DNA of 64,000 nt from Phormidium tenue FACHB-1050. GTDB lineage: Bacteria > Cyanobacteriota > Cyanobacteriia > Pseudanabaenales > Pseudanabaenaceae. The stretch covers positions 1 through 64,000 of the forward strand of contig NZ_JACJQY010000020.1 in assembly GCF_014696925.1 (NCBI RefSeq). Direction: 5' to 3'. Both the position numbers and the translations under genes were made by a program. Below, piece by piece: positions 50,894 to 59,801 of the stretch (within the stretch, counting starts at the first letter, position 1; each line of letters opens with the position of its first letter). A model generated the notes under the pieces. That model was given only the letters and a program-made list of their open reading frames with translations. It was not told where the DNA came from and ran no database searches.

Positions 50894-52285
50894 CTAGTTA
50901 ATGAATTTTTTCAGGCTTTCAAGAGTCATTTTGTAAGGTGGATAGCGCCATTTGAGATCAAAGCGGAAAGAATTTTTGAGTACACTTTTACGATGAGAAA
51001 AAGTATCAAAACTTGCCTTACCGTGATAGCTACCCATACCGCTATGACCAACACCGCCGAAGGGAAGCTCTGGATTGCCTAAGTGCATAATGATGTCGTT
51101 GAAACAACCGCCACCGTAGGATGTCTCTTGGATAATGCGCTCTTGATTCTGTTTGTTGCTAGAGAAAAAATACAAGGCTAGAGGTTTAGCTTGAGCATTA
51201 ACAAAAGCGATCGCTTCTGAAAGTTGGTCATATTCCAAAATTGGCAAGATTGGACCAAAAATTTCCTCAGCCATGATTTTGGAGTTAGGAGACACTGCAT
51301 CAATTAGAGTCGGCGCAATAAAGCGATCGCTTTTATCACTGTTACCCCCGATTAGTACTTTGCCTTCATCTAGCAAACCTACGAGACGATCAAATTGGCG
51401 ATCGTTGACGATACGGGCTAAGTCAGGACTCGTTTGGGCGTTCTCTCCGAAGAAGGCTTTGACATGAGTGACTAACTTCTCTATTAGTAGAGGCTTAATG
51501 TTTTTCTGAACCAATAGATAGTCAGGAGCAACACAGGTCTGTCCAGCATTATAGAACTTACCCCAGACAATCCGCTTCGCAGTAATTTCTAAATCACAGG
51601 TTTCATCGATAATACAAGGGCTTTTGCCGCCAAGTTCTAGGGTGACAGGGGTGAGATGCTTTGCTGCGGCTTCCATCACAATTTTGCCGATCGCAGTTCC
51701 ACCTGTAAAGAAGATATGGTCAAATCTTTCGGCAAGTAGGGCTTGATTGGTTTCGATACCGCCTTCGATGGCGATTATAAAGTTAGGATCGAAGTTATCG
51801 TTAATGATCTTAGAGATCGCTTGGGAAGTATGCGGCGTATGTTCAGAAGGCTTGAGAATGGCGCAATTTCCTGCGGCGATCGCTCCAATCAGGGGTTGGA
51901 TGGTAAGAGCAAAGGGATAGTTCCACGGCGCAACGATCAATACTACGCCTAGAGGCTCGGTATAGATATAACTAGAACTTGGAAATAAATTTATGGGAGT
52001 CCCAACTTTCTTGGGTTTCATCCAAGTTTTGAGATGTTTGAGTACAAATTTAATTTCTGAGAGAGTTACTAAAACTTCACTGCCAAACGCCTCAATCGCA
52101 GGCTTACGTAGATCGGCATAAACAGCATCAAGAATTAGCTGTTCATGTTCTTTGATCAGTTGTGCAAGCTTATTTAGCTGAGCGACTCGAAAACTATAAT
52201 CTTTGGTTTTACCTGTGGCAAAGAAAGTACGTTGCTTGGCGATCGCAACTTGAATATCAAGACTACTGGCAGGTATAGTGACCAT
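50894..52285 (-). CDS. Aldehyde dehydrogenase family protein
   Basis: 463 residues. NAD(P)-dependent aldehyde oxidation. Seen: APWNYPFALTIQPLIGAIAAGNCAILKPSEHTP (cofactor loop), FFTGGTAIGKIVMEAAAKHLTPVTLELGGKSPCI (catalytic Glu in LELGG), GKFYNAGQTCVAPDYLL (catalytic Cys), and EEIFGPILPIL. This is the short class without the N-terminal extension (ALDH3/AldE-like), consistent with membrane-associated long-chain aldehyde oxidation; the C-terminal helix (YPPYKMTLESLKKF) fits. ATG 52285. Confidence 0.92.
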   Translation of the reverse strand: MVTIPASSLDIQVAIAKQRTFFATGKTKDYSFRVAQLNKLAQLIKEHEQLILDAVYADLRKPAIEAFGSEVLVTLSEIKFVLKHLKTWMKPKKVGTPINLFPSSSYIYTEPLGVVLIVAPWNYPFALTIQPLIGAIAAGNCAILKPSEHTPHTSQAISKIINDNFDPNFIIAIEGGIETNQALLAERFDHIFFTGGTAIGKIVMEAAAKHLTPVTLELGGKSPCIIDETCDLEITAKRIVWGKFYNAGQTCVAPDYLLVQKNIKPLLIEKLVTHVKAFFGENAQTSPDLARIVNDRQFDRLVGLLDEGKVLIGGNSDKSDRFIAPTLIDAVSPNSKIMAEEIFGPILPILEYDQLSEAIAFVNAQAKPLALYFFSSNKQNQERIIQETSYGGGCFNDIIMHLGNPELPFGGVGHSGMGSYHGKASFDTFSHRKSVLKNSFRFDLKWRYPPYKMTLESLKKFIN

Positions 52286-52396
52286 AATTTGTAATTCGTG
52301 ATTTGTAATTCGTAATTTATAAAATTGAGTTCTAGCTCAAGGTTAACCTATGTTAATTTTAAGCCATAGCAAAAGCGCATATATACTGCAAAGACT

Positions 52397-53197
52397 ATGG
52401 CAATTTTTGGCGGCATTCTGATCGTAATCGGTATCATTCTATTTTTTGTCCAAAAAAATTACAGTACAAAATTACAAAGTATTAAATTAGCAACAGCCTC
52501 AACGGTTGGGGAGTTACAAAGGATTGCTAGTGAGATTGCAGGTGAGATTGGGAGTGGGAATCTGCGAGAATATGTAAAGGTGCGCGGTATTATTCGTAGC
52601 GATCGCCCTTTAATTTCGGAGCTAAAGCAATTGCCCTGTGTGCATTACACGATGCGCGTAGTCAGGGAATATGAGGAGCAACAAACAACCAGAGACAGCG
52701 AAGGCAAAACCCGCACCGAAACCCGTCGCAGTTCTGAGACGATATCGAGTAATAGTCAGTCAATTCCCTTTACATTGCAAGATCGCTCTGGGGAATTGGT
52801 GGTAAATCCTGATGGTGGCAATATTGAGACAGTCCAAATATTAAATGAGTTTCGCCAAGAAAATTTTAATAGCTCATCTATATCTTTTGGCGGCTTTAGT
52901 TTAGCTGTTGGAGGTGGTATGGGAGGAGGTAGACGCACACTCGGCTATCGCTATACAGAATCAATCTTACCCTGCGATCGCGAGGTGTTGGTGATTGGTA
53001 CGGCGGCTGATGATGGTGGTCAAGTTATACTGCGTAAACCGATTCAATCTGACAAAAAGTTTATTATTTCCCTCAAGAGTGAAGAGGAACTAGCTAAGTC
53101 TACGGCAAATGCTGCTAAATGGTTTTTCTACGGCATGGTTGTTTGTTTTGCGATCGGGGCGATTCTATTGGTTTTAGGATTAATTTTGAAAAAGTGA
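52397..53197 (+). CDS. GIDE-domain membrane protein (MUL1/E3-ligase-like, no RING)
   Basis: 266 residues with an N-terminal helix (about 3-19, IFGGILIVIGIILFFV) and a C-terminal one (about 240-262). The intervening domain has GNLREYVKVRGIIRSDRPLISELKQLPCVHYTMRVVREYEE, SIPFTLQDRSGELVVNPDG, GYRYTESILPCDREVLVIG: the GIDE (PF12483) fold found in eukaryotic MUL1 between two membrane helices. The RING is absent, as expected in bacteria. A Gly-rich segment (FGGFSLAVGGGMGGGRR) is in the middle. Function in bacteria unknown. ATG 52397. Confidence 0.83.
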   Translation: MAIFGGILIVIGIILFFVQKNYSTKLQSIKLATASTVGELQRIASEIAGEIGSGNLREYVKVRGIIRSDRPLISELKQLPCVHYTMRVVREYEEQQTTRDSEGKTRTETRRSSETISSNSQSIPFTLQDRSGELVVNPDGGNIETVQILNEFRQENFNSSSISFGGFSLAVGGGMGGGRRTLGYRYTESILPCDREVLVIGTAADDGGQVILRKPIQSDKKFIISLKSEEELAKSTANAAKWFFYGMVVCFAIGAILLVLGLILKK

Positions 53198-53207
53198 ACA
53201 TTACAAT

Positions 53208-53258
53208 TCACCTAATTAAGAAAGGCGGCGTTTCGCGTCGCCTTTCTTAATTAGGTGA
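53208..53258. terminator. Terminator after GIDE gene
   Basis: TCACCTAATTAAGAAAGGCG-GCGTTTCGCGT-complement. Confidence 0.75.
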
Positions 53259-53357
53259 TAGATAGGACAAATTAAAACCAAAAAGATGAGGGGCGGCGCT
53301 TCGCGCCGCCCCTCATCTTTTTGGCTTTATGTCCTAAGCAAAACTTACGTTGCTATA
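53259..53357 (-). repeat. Family B palindromic element (copy B7, one end truncated)
   Basis: ATAGATAGGACAAATTAAAACC ... GATGAGGGGCGGCGC-TTC-complement ... CCTAAGCAAAACTTACGTTGCTATA. Confidence 0.8.
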
Positions 53358-53456
53358 GTGTAAATCCTAAAAATCTAAAGATATTTAGACTAATTGCTGC
53401 AAGTACAACTAAAGTGGGTAGTCTGTTTTAACAAAACTCATGTCATAGGTGCGGAA

Positions 53457-56315
53457 ATGAAGAGAATTCGATTTTGGATAGCAATTTGCCTTAGTTTTTT
53501 TCTTGTTCTAATTTCTCATCCATTTATCGAGAGATTTTCTCCCATTTACGCACAAGTTCCTTTTGTTAATAATATTCCTCCTCTACCTACAACGCTTCAA
53601 GGGCAAGAAAAACCTGAGCTACAACCATTTGACCAAGTAATCAAAGAGCATCAAAAATTAGCGGGGCTATTTACGCTTTATCGCCATAAAGAGACAGGTA
53701 AAATCTTTGCCGAAATTAAACCTGCACAACTTAATCGCAACTTTTTGGCGGTGATGACCCTTGAATCTGGGCTAGGTGAGCGCGGTCTCTATCGTGGTAT
53801 TCCTTTGCGTGACTTGATGTTCACCCTGCGCCGCTTAAATAACAATTTGCAATTTGTGATTCCGAATACTAACTTTCGCGCTCAGCTAGGTGACCCCCAA
53901 GAGCGATCGCTTAGTCAATCATTTAGTGACTCGATTTTGATCTCACTGCCAATTCTTAGTATTCATCCTCAAAATAAATCTTTTTTAGTTGATTTAGATC
54001 CATTAATCTTGAGTGATATTTTACCCAGCTTGAGTAAAACTTTGGCTGCACAACTTGGTACTTCCTTCACAGCCGATCCCAGTAAATCCTATATCAGCAA
54101 AGCGGAAGCCTTCCCAAAAAATATTGAACTGGAGTCAGTATTTGGATTTATGGGATCAATAGTACCAAATTCAGTATTTAGTAATTCCAATCTAGATACC
54201 TTGCCTGATGGCAATGGTTTTACGCTCAAAGTCCGTTATAGCCTATCTCAACTACCAACTCAAAATGGCTATCGTCCTCGTCTTGCTGATGAACGAGTTG
54301 GCTATTTTGTGACAGCCTATCAAGACATCTCCAAAAGCTCGGCAAAAACTCCATTTGTCCGTTATATCAACCGTTGGCATTTAGAAAAGCAAAATCCTCG
54401 TGGTCTAATTTCTCCACCAAAACAGCCGATTACCTTTTGGATAGAGAATACGGTTCCTTTAGAATATCGGGCTGCTGTGCGTGAAGGTGCATTAATGTGG
54501 AATAGGGCCTTTGAGAAGATCGGGTTTAAAGATGCGATCGTTGTCAAACAAATGCCCGATCGCGCCGATTGGAATCCAGCTGATGTTCGCTATAACACGA
54601 TTCGTTGGTTCAACTCAGTTGATGGTTTCTTTGCGATGGGTCCATCTCGCACGAATCCCTTAACAGGTGAGATTCTCGATGCTGATATTATCATTGACAG
54701 TAATTTGGTTCGAGCCATCAAGCAAGATTTTGGCAGTATTACTCAGCAAAATAGTTGGCAAAACTTAGCTTTTCTGTCACGTTTGACTGGTAATCCGCAT
54801 CTATGCAGCTATGGAATGGATGCACGGCGAATGCGCTACGACAAACAGGCGATCGCCTTGCTCCAAAAACAACCGATTTCCCCTAAGTTCAATGACAACT
54901 TGTTTATGTCTAGTGCTAGTGATTTGTGCTATGGCATAGAAGCGGTGGAACAGTTTAAGGTGGGCGCAATGTCTCTATCTCTGTTTGAGAATGTATTGCC
55001 CAGTAGCGATCGCATGAAAGACTATATCAATCAATTTGTGCGAGAAGTCACAGCCCACGAAGTCGGACATACCTTGGGTCTGCGCCATAATTTTCATGGT
55101 AGTGCGATGCTCTCACCTGCGGAACTGAATAATACTGAAATCACTCGCAAACGTGGTTTAGTTGCTTCTGTAATGGACTACAACGGTGTGAACCTTGCGC
55201 CCCAAGGAACGAAGCAAGGTGATTTCTTCACCAGTAAAATTGGAGCCTATGACGAATGGGCGATCGCCTATGGATATACTCCAATCGATGCGATTATTCC
55301 TGCTGGTGAGTTAAAAGAACTAGAAAAAATCGCTAAGCTTGCTCCTCAGCCAGAACTAGCCTATGCCCCCGATGAGGATGCATTTGCGGGACTTGATCCT
55401 ATGACCCAAGCCCATGATTTGAGCAATGATTCCGTGACCTATGCTCAATGGCAGTTTGACAATGCTCGCGTCATGTGGAACCGCATCGAAAAGCGCTATC
55501 CCGGAAAAGGAGAAAGCTTTAATGATACTAAAGTAGCCTTCAATCAGGTCTTTGGACATTACGCATCTAATCTGTTTGCCCTAGTTTCCTATGTTGGTGG
55601 GCAATCCTTTAACCGTTATCGTTCTGGTGATGCGATCGGGCGATTACCCTTTGAGCCAGTTCCTCTATCTAAGCAACGGGAAGCGATCGCCTCAATTCAA
55701 AAAAATCTCTTTTCAGCCGACGCGCTCAACTTTTCGCCTAATCTGTTAAATAAGCTGGCTCCATCCCGTTGGTATCATTGGGGAGCTTCACCGCAGTATT
55801 CTTCTCTAGACTATCCAATTCACGATAGCATTCTCTCTTTGCAAACCTTTGTTCTAAGCGATTTATTATCTTCAGAACGCTTGCAAAGGCTACGTGATAC
55901 AGAACTGAAAACCTCTGCTGGTGAAGCTCTGACATTACCAGAACTGTTTGATACTCTAATGCAAGGTATTTGGACAGAGGTAATGCAACCAACTAATGAC
56001 TTAACACAAGTTTCGAGCCTGCGGCGTTCGCTTCAACGCCAACATATGAATCTATTAGTCAATCTGGCTCTCCGCAATCGTCTCTCCATAGACAAAATCG
56101 ATAATTTCCTTGATTTCCTAGTTGGTATCCAAACCAGCAATCCACCTGAAGATGCTCGTACCCTTGCGTGGTATCAACTCCGCCAACTGCGCGATCGCCT
56201 TGCGAGTGTGTTGCGCGATCGTGGTGATAAGCTCGATACCTATACGAAAGCCCACCTCGAAGAAGCTAATGATCGCATTGCCAAAGCGATCGACTCCAAG
56301 TTACAAGCTCAATAG
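53457..56315 (+). CDS. Secreted zinc-dependent metalloprotease (DUF4953/DUF5117 type)
   Basis: 952 residues from ATG 53457 (MKRIRFWIAICLSFF), with AGGTGCGG upstream; the TTG at 53394 is an artefact. A signal peptide ends near PIYAQ. N-terminal domains of the DUF5118/DUF5117 kind (KPELQPFDQVIKEHQKLAGLFTLY, LNRNFLAVMTLESG, RGIPLRDLMFTLRR) lead to the protease core, with the zinc motif HEVGHTLGLRHNF (HExxHxxGxxH, about residue 533) and the Met-turn-like VMDYNGVNLAP. ALMWNRAFEKIGFKDAIVV is also typical. Likely acts in periplasm or outside. The C-terminal region (about 740-952) is helical. Confidence 0.9.
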   Translation: MKRIRFWIAICLSFFLVLISHPFIERFSPIYAQVPFVNNIPPLPTTLQGQEKPELQPFDQVIKEHQKLAGLFTLYRHKETGKIFAEIKPAQLNRNFLAVMTLESGLGERGLYRGIPLRDLMFTLRRLNNNLQFVIPNTNFRAQLGDPQERSLSQSFSDSILISLPILSIHPQNKSFLVDLDPLILSDILPSLSKTLAAQLGTSFTADPSKSYISKAEAFPKNIELESVFGFMGSIVPNSVFSNSNLDTLPDGNGFTLKVRYSLSQLPTQNGYRPRLADERVGYFVTAYQDISKSSAKTPFVRYINRWHLEKQNPRGLISPPKQPITFWIENTVPLEYRAAVREGALMWNRAFEKIGFKDAIVVKQMPDRADWNPADVRYNTIRWFNSVDGFFAMGPSRTNPLTGEILDADIIIDSNLVRAIKQDFGSITQQNSWQNLAFLSRLTGNPHLCSYGMDARRMRYDKQAIALLQKQPISPKFNDNLFMSSASDLCYGIEAVEQFKVGAMSLSLFENVLPSSDRMKDYINQFVREVTAHEVGHTLGLRHNFHGSAMLSPAELNNTEITRKRGLVASVMDYNGVNLAPQGTKQGDFFTSKIGAYDEWAIAYGYTPIDAIIPAGELKELEKIAKLAPQPELAYAPDEDAFAGLDPMTQAHDLSNDSVTYAQWQFDNARVMWNRIEKRYPGKGESFNDTKVAFNQVFGHYASNLFALVSYVGGQSFNRYRSGDAIGRLPFEPVPLSKQREAIASIQKNLFSADALNFSPNLLNKLAPSRWYHWGASPQYSSLDYPIHDSILSLQTFVLSDLLSSERLQRLRDTELKTSAGEALTLPELFDTLMQGIWTEVMQPTNDLTQVSSLRRSLQRQHMNLLVNLALRNRLSIDKIDNFLDFLVGIQTSNPPEDARTLAWYQLRQLRDRLASVLRDRGDKLDTYTKAHLEEANDRIAKAIDSKLQAQ

Positions 56316-56345
56316 CTCTCAGCGCTTTGAGCAGATCTTGATTGC

Positions 56346-56380
56346 AAATAAAAAGCGGCGCATCGCGCCGCTTTTTATTT
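56346..56380. terminator. Bidirectional terminator
   Basis: AAATAAAAAGCGGCGC-ATC-GCGCCGCTTTTTATTT, between two convergent genes. Confidence 0.9.
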
Positions 56381-57215
56381 ATCTTGCTTCGGTTGATGGA
56401 GTCACTCGTTTTGGTGAAGGAATCAAATAGGCAATTACTGCGCCACCGACAAACCCCGCTACATTGCGAACAATGGGAACCCATTCGCTCGTGCGCGTCA
56501 GTACTGGGCCTAGACCAAAAGAGATAAACAACATGCCCCAAAGTGGAGTAAAGATTAAAGCCCACTTCCAAGCAAAGATTTCACCATCTTTGCGAGGATG
56601 TCCCGCAAATCCAAATACGACACCACCGACAATGGAAGTAATCAAAGTCAAAATCCACTGCTCTTGAGGAATCCCAGGAACAACAGCGCAACCATCTTGA
56701 TCGAGACAGGTAGCGATCGCATCAATAGCCGACAAAATTGATTGATCATAACCCTGCTCACGTACATAGAATTGGTTGCCATATCGCGATTGCAACTCAA
56801 TCCAGAAGCTGCGAGATAGCAATGGATAGATGGCATCACCAACACTAAAATTGAGTAAGTTGCGTCCACGGGCATCCGCTACTAACATCACACTATTATC
56901 ATCTAGTCCCCAAAACTCCTTAACTGCGCGTCCTGGGGTGCGATCAACTTGAGTAAGAACACGCAATTTCCAACCTGTTTGCTCTTCAAATTTGGTTAAC
57001 TTTTGATCTAGGGCTAATTCTTCTGTATCAGTCAAAAAACGTCCCAAATCAATAACGTTTGTATACTTTTCAGGCAATAGCTCTGGGGCATCAAAGGCTT
57101 GAGCCGCAGGAATATGGGTAAAGGCGATCGCCAAGGGGAGGAATATGGCGATCGCGATCGCGCCGAATCTCTGAGCGAATCTCCGAGCAAAGTTTTGTAG
57201 ATTGGACTTAATCAT
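56379..57215 (-). CDS. TPM-domain thylakoid protein (Psb32-like)
   Basis: 278 residues. Signal peptide (about 15-40, ending AAQAF) then the TPM domain (TLP18.3/Psb32/MOLO-1): TNVIDLGRFLTDTEELALDQKLTKFEEQTGWKLRVLTQ, ADARGRNLLNFSVGDAIYPLLSRSFWIELQSRYGN. Two membrane helices follow (about 188-207 and 218-240), then a third segment (about 250-266). In Synechocystis and chloroplasts this family protects or helps repair photosystem II. A cysteine pair (ATCLDQDGCAVVPG) lies before the first helix. ATG 57215. Divergent from ylqF. Confidence 0.83.
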   Translation of the reverse strand: MIKSNLQNFARRFAQRFGAIAIAIFLPLAIAFTHIPAAQAFDAPELLPEKYTNVIDLGRFLTDTEELALDQKLTKFEEQTGWKLRVLTQVDRTPGRAVKEFWGLDDNSVMLVADARGRNLLNFSVGDAIYPLLSRSFWIELQSRYGNQFYVREQGYDQSILSAIDAIATCLDQDGCAVVPGIPQEQWILTLITSIVGGVVFGFAGHPRKDGEIFAWKWALIFTPLWGMLFISFGLGPVLTRTSEWVPIVRNVAGFVGGAVIAYLIPSPKRVTPSTEAR

Positions 57216-57303
57216 GATTTTTGTTAAAAGTTAATCTTAATATTTCTTAATATCTTAGCAGCAGTATATAGTTAAAGATACTTTCTCTCTGTATTTTTTT
57301 CCT

Positions 57304-58143
57304 ATGGCAAGCCCAATTCAGTGGTATCCAGGTCATATCGCCAAAGCTGAAAAGCAGTTGTTAGAACAACTAAAATTGGTGGACGTGGTCATTGAGGTGC
57401 GTGATTCGCGCATTTTGATGTCTAGTAAGCATCCCAAAATTGAAAAATGGGTGGAGGGAAAGTCGCATATTTTAGTATGCAATCGTATTGATGCCATTTC
57501 CTCGACGGTGAAAACGCAATGGATGCGCTGGTTTACCGAGCAGGAACGCATGGCATATTTTACCGATGCACAGGCTGGCAAAGGTATGGTGGATCTACTC
57601 AAGGCGGCTCAAGTCGCAGGTGAAAAGGTCAACGAACGTAGAAAAGGACGGGGAATGCTACCGCGTCCTGTGCGGGCTGTAGTAGTTGGTTTCCCTAATG
57701 TCGGCAAATCGGCGCTAATTAATCGGTTACTCAAGAAAAAAGTGGTTGCTAGTGCCAATAAACCGGGGGTTACCCGCCAGTTACGTTGGATCAGGATTTC
57801 TGATGAGATCGAGTTGCTGGATACTCCTGGAGTAATTCCACCATTGCTGCACGATCAAGATGCAGCGATGAAGCTTGCCATTTGCGATGATATTGGTCAG
57901 GCAGCTTACGACAACGTATTAGTGGCGGCAGAAGCAGTGGATCTGCTGATCCAGTTAAATGCAAAGCTGAGCAGCCGTTACATCATTGATCCAGCAACGG
58001 TAACTTCAGGAATCGAGTATATCCACGAGGTTGCAGCCTTAAATAAGTTTCAAGGTGATTTAGATAAAGTTGCAAGGCTAATTTTATATGATTTTCGCAA
58101 AGGGAAATTAGGGGCGATCGCTCTAGAAATGCCACCTCACTAA
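57304..58143 (+). CDS. ylqF: Ribosome biogenesis GTPase YlqF (RbgA)
   Basis: Circularly permuted GTPase needed for large-subunit maturation. 279 residues, family length. Order of motifs is G4-G5-G1-G2-G3: CNRID (60-63), then GFPNVGKS (129-136), GVTRQ with the G2 threonine, and LLDTPG (G3, 173-176). N-terminal IQWYPGHIAKAEKQL and VDVVIEVRDSRI are signatures. C-terminal domain DFRKGKLGAIALE is normal. ATG 57304. Confidence 0.95.
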   Translation: MASPIQWYPGHIAKAEKQLLEQLKLVDVVIEVRDSRILMSSKHPKIEKWVEGKSHILVCNRIDAISSTVKTQWMRWFTEQERMAYFTDAQAGKGMVDLLKAAQVAGEKVNERRKGRGMLPRPVRAVVVGFPNVGKSALINRLLKKKVVASANKPGVTRQLRWIRISDEIELLDTPGVIPPLLHDQDAAMKLAICDDIGQAAYDNVLVAAEAVDLLIQLNAKLSSRYIIDPATVTSGIEYIHEVAALNKFQGDLDKVARLILYDFRKGKLGAIALEMPPH

Positions 58144-58239
58144 CATTTATCGTGAAGTAGACATGCGCTCAAGTGTGGGCTAAAAGCTCAAGCCCTTACA
58201 TTCATAGTTAAGGTGTCGGCTTACCCGCCACCACTCTAA

Positions 58240-58455
58240 TACGTTTAGGACTCACGCAAAAGAGGGCAAAGTAAGGGCAATTCATGAATTGCCCTTACTT
58301 TGCTACACAGGTTTTATAGCTATAGCTACCTGTATCAGGACAAGTCAAAACCCAAATAGTGTGATGCGGCGCGAAGCGCCGCATCACACTATTTGGGTTT
58401 TATGTCCTAACAAGAATGGCGACAGCTATAAGTCGTTTTGCGTAAGTCCTAACGT
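58240..58455. repeat. Outer inverted repeat interrupted by family A
   Basis: Arms TACGTTTAGGACTCACGCAAAA (58240-58260) and CGTTTTGCGTAAGTCCTAACGTT (58434-58456 region) are complementary with few mismatches. Between them lie the J2 palindrome and A8. Confidence 0.7.
58315..58430. repeat. Family A palindromic element (copy A8)
   Basis: TATAGCTATAGCTACCTGTATCAGGACAAG ... AGTGTGATGCGGCGC-GAA-complement ... TAACAAGAATGGCGACAGCTATA, a canonical copy nested in another inverted repeat. Confidence 0.88.
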
Positions 58456-58469
58456 TATTTAATTTGCGA

Positions 58470-58585
58470 TCCTTAACTTACAGAAATTATCGATCAAACT
58501 AACTACAAGATATTTTTTGCAAGTATTGCTTCGCAATGCTTGCAAAAAATATCTCGGTTTGGTTTTAAACGCAAAACGCTGTAAT
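58470..58585. repeat. Family F element (copy F3)
   Basis: CTACAAGATATTTTTTGCAAG-TATTGCTTCGCAATG-complement ... TCTCGGTTTGGTTTTAAACGCAAAACGCTGTA; related to F1 in inverse orientation. Confidence 0.6.
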
Positions 58586-58673
58586 AGTATTCTGTAGTCC
58601 ACTTCAGTGGACTTTAGCTTTTAGCTAAGAACTTGAGTTCTTGGCTCATTTTTAATTAGCATTACTCAACCAG

Positions 58674-59597
58674 ATGACAAGCAAAATTTATTTAAAAGGC
58701 GTAAAAGCCTATGGATATGTAGGATATCTCCCTGAAGAGAATGTATTAGGGCAATGGTTTGAGGTTGATGCAACACTATGGGTCGATTTTGAGCAATCTA
58801 CCCATAGCGATGAAATTGAAGATACGGTTAACTATATTTCCTGTATTCGCAAGATCGAAACTTTAATACAGACACAGAAATTTAAACTGATCGAGAGATT
58901 AGTTGGCGCGATCGCTGATAGTCTTTTGGAAGATCCCAAAATCGCACAGGTGGAGGTGAAGGTAATCAAGCATCCTCCAATACCCAATTTCCTAGGCTCA
59001 GTCGCTGTAGAAATTGTGCGATCGCGTTCTCACGCTCCAGTTACAAATGCCGCAAAAACCACTCACACAAAACTAGAAACAATTCCTAAAACTGAATCTA
59101 TCCCTGAAGCTAAACCTACAAGCCCAAAACCTCAAGCTGGAGATTCAGGAACATCAAAAATTATTAGTATCCATACGGATGGTGCTTGCTCTAAAAATCC
59201 AGGACCTGGCGGTTGGGGTGTAGTTGTTCACTTCTCTGATGGTAGTACCAAAGAGCTTGGTGGTGGGCTGCGCGAAACCACCAATAATCAAATGGAATTG
59301 CAAGGTGCGATCGCTGCTTTAGAATTTCTCGCTACTCACAAACAATCCACTCCTGTCGATCTTTATACCGATAGTAAATATGTACTTGACGGGATTACTA
59401 AATGGATTAAGGGTTGGAAGAAGAATGGCTGGAAAACCAAGGATAATAAGCCCGTCAAAAATCAAGAATTTTGGCAACAACTCGATCCCCTCAATACATC
59501 AAATATCCGATGGCATTGGGTAGAGGGACATTCTGGCGATCCTGACAACGAACGTTGCGATGCGATCGCCCGCAGCTACACCGCCAAATATGCCTAA
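58674..59597 (+). CDS. Fused dihydroneopterin aldolase and ribonuclease HI
   Basis: 307 residues holding two complete enzymes in one frame. Residues 1-115 are FolB (dihydroneopterin aldolase, folate synthesis): [74 protein letters not shown], with the catalytic region Glu21/22 and Lys99. A Pro/Thr/Lys-rich linker (about 118-160) follows. Residues 161-307 are RNase [78 protein letters not shown]; the catalytic D169, E209, D233, D296 and H286 are all present. No stop or frameshift lies between. ATG 58674. I know of no such fusion; it could be a recent gene join or a processed polypeptide. Confidence 0.93.
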   Translation: MTSKIYLKGVKAYGYVGYLPEENVLGQWFEVDATLWVDFEQSTHSDEIEDTVNYISCIRKIETLIQTQKFKLIERLVGAIADSLLEDPKIAQVEVKVIKHPPIPNFLGSVAVEIVRSRSHAPVTNAAKTTHTKLETIPKTESIPEAKPTSPKPQAGDSGTSKIISIHTDGACSKNPGPGGWGVVVHFSDGSTKELGGGLRETTNNQMELQGAIAALEFLATHKQSTPVDLYTDSKYVLDGITKWIKGWKKNGWKTKDNKPVKNQEFWQQLDPLNTSNIRWHWVEGHSGDPDNERCDAIARSYTAKYA

Positions 59598-59625
59598 AAA
59601 ACGATTTTGGGAATTATATTATGAG

Positions 59626-59757
59626 TAAGTGTCCAAGGGGGTAACGAGAAATGGTCATTCCAGCAATTTTTGAGGTGCTTTAACGCTGATTTGTCTTGAT
59701 TTAGGTCATTTGATGAGCCTGAAACGCACCAAATTCGTACCCCCCTTGGACGGTTAC
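59626..59757. repeat. Family K mobile element with 9-bp target duplication
   Basis: 132 bp with imperfect terminal inverted repeats TAAGTGTCCAAGGGGG / GTAACCGTCCAAGGGGGG. TATTATGAG stands at 59617-59625 and again at 59758-59766. No coding capacity. A single copy in the window. Confidence 0.78.
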
Positions 59758-59801
59758 TATTATGAGACTTTTTTATCTTTTTTTAGATCCTAATTTGTTT
59801 T

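Larger units (their letters stand above)
58144..58673. other. Gene-free region with nested palindromes
   Basis: An outer inverted repeat (58240-58455) encloses family J (58271-58298) and family A (58315-58430). Then family F and a segment with two small hairpins (TCCACTTCAGTGGACT, AGAACTTGAGTTCTT, 58595-58645). The folB-rnhA promoter must lie in the last 100 bases or within these elements. Confidence 0.65.

Noticed and set aside
58595-58645. Small hairpins TCCACTTCAGTGGACT and AGAACTTGAGTTCTT as a terminator
   Set aside because: No gene ends nearby on the plus strand apart from ylqF 450 bases earlier; they look like part of the repeat cluster.
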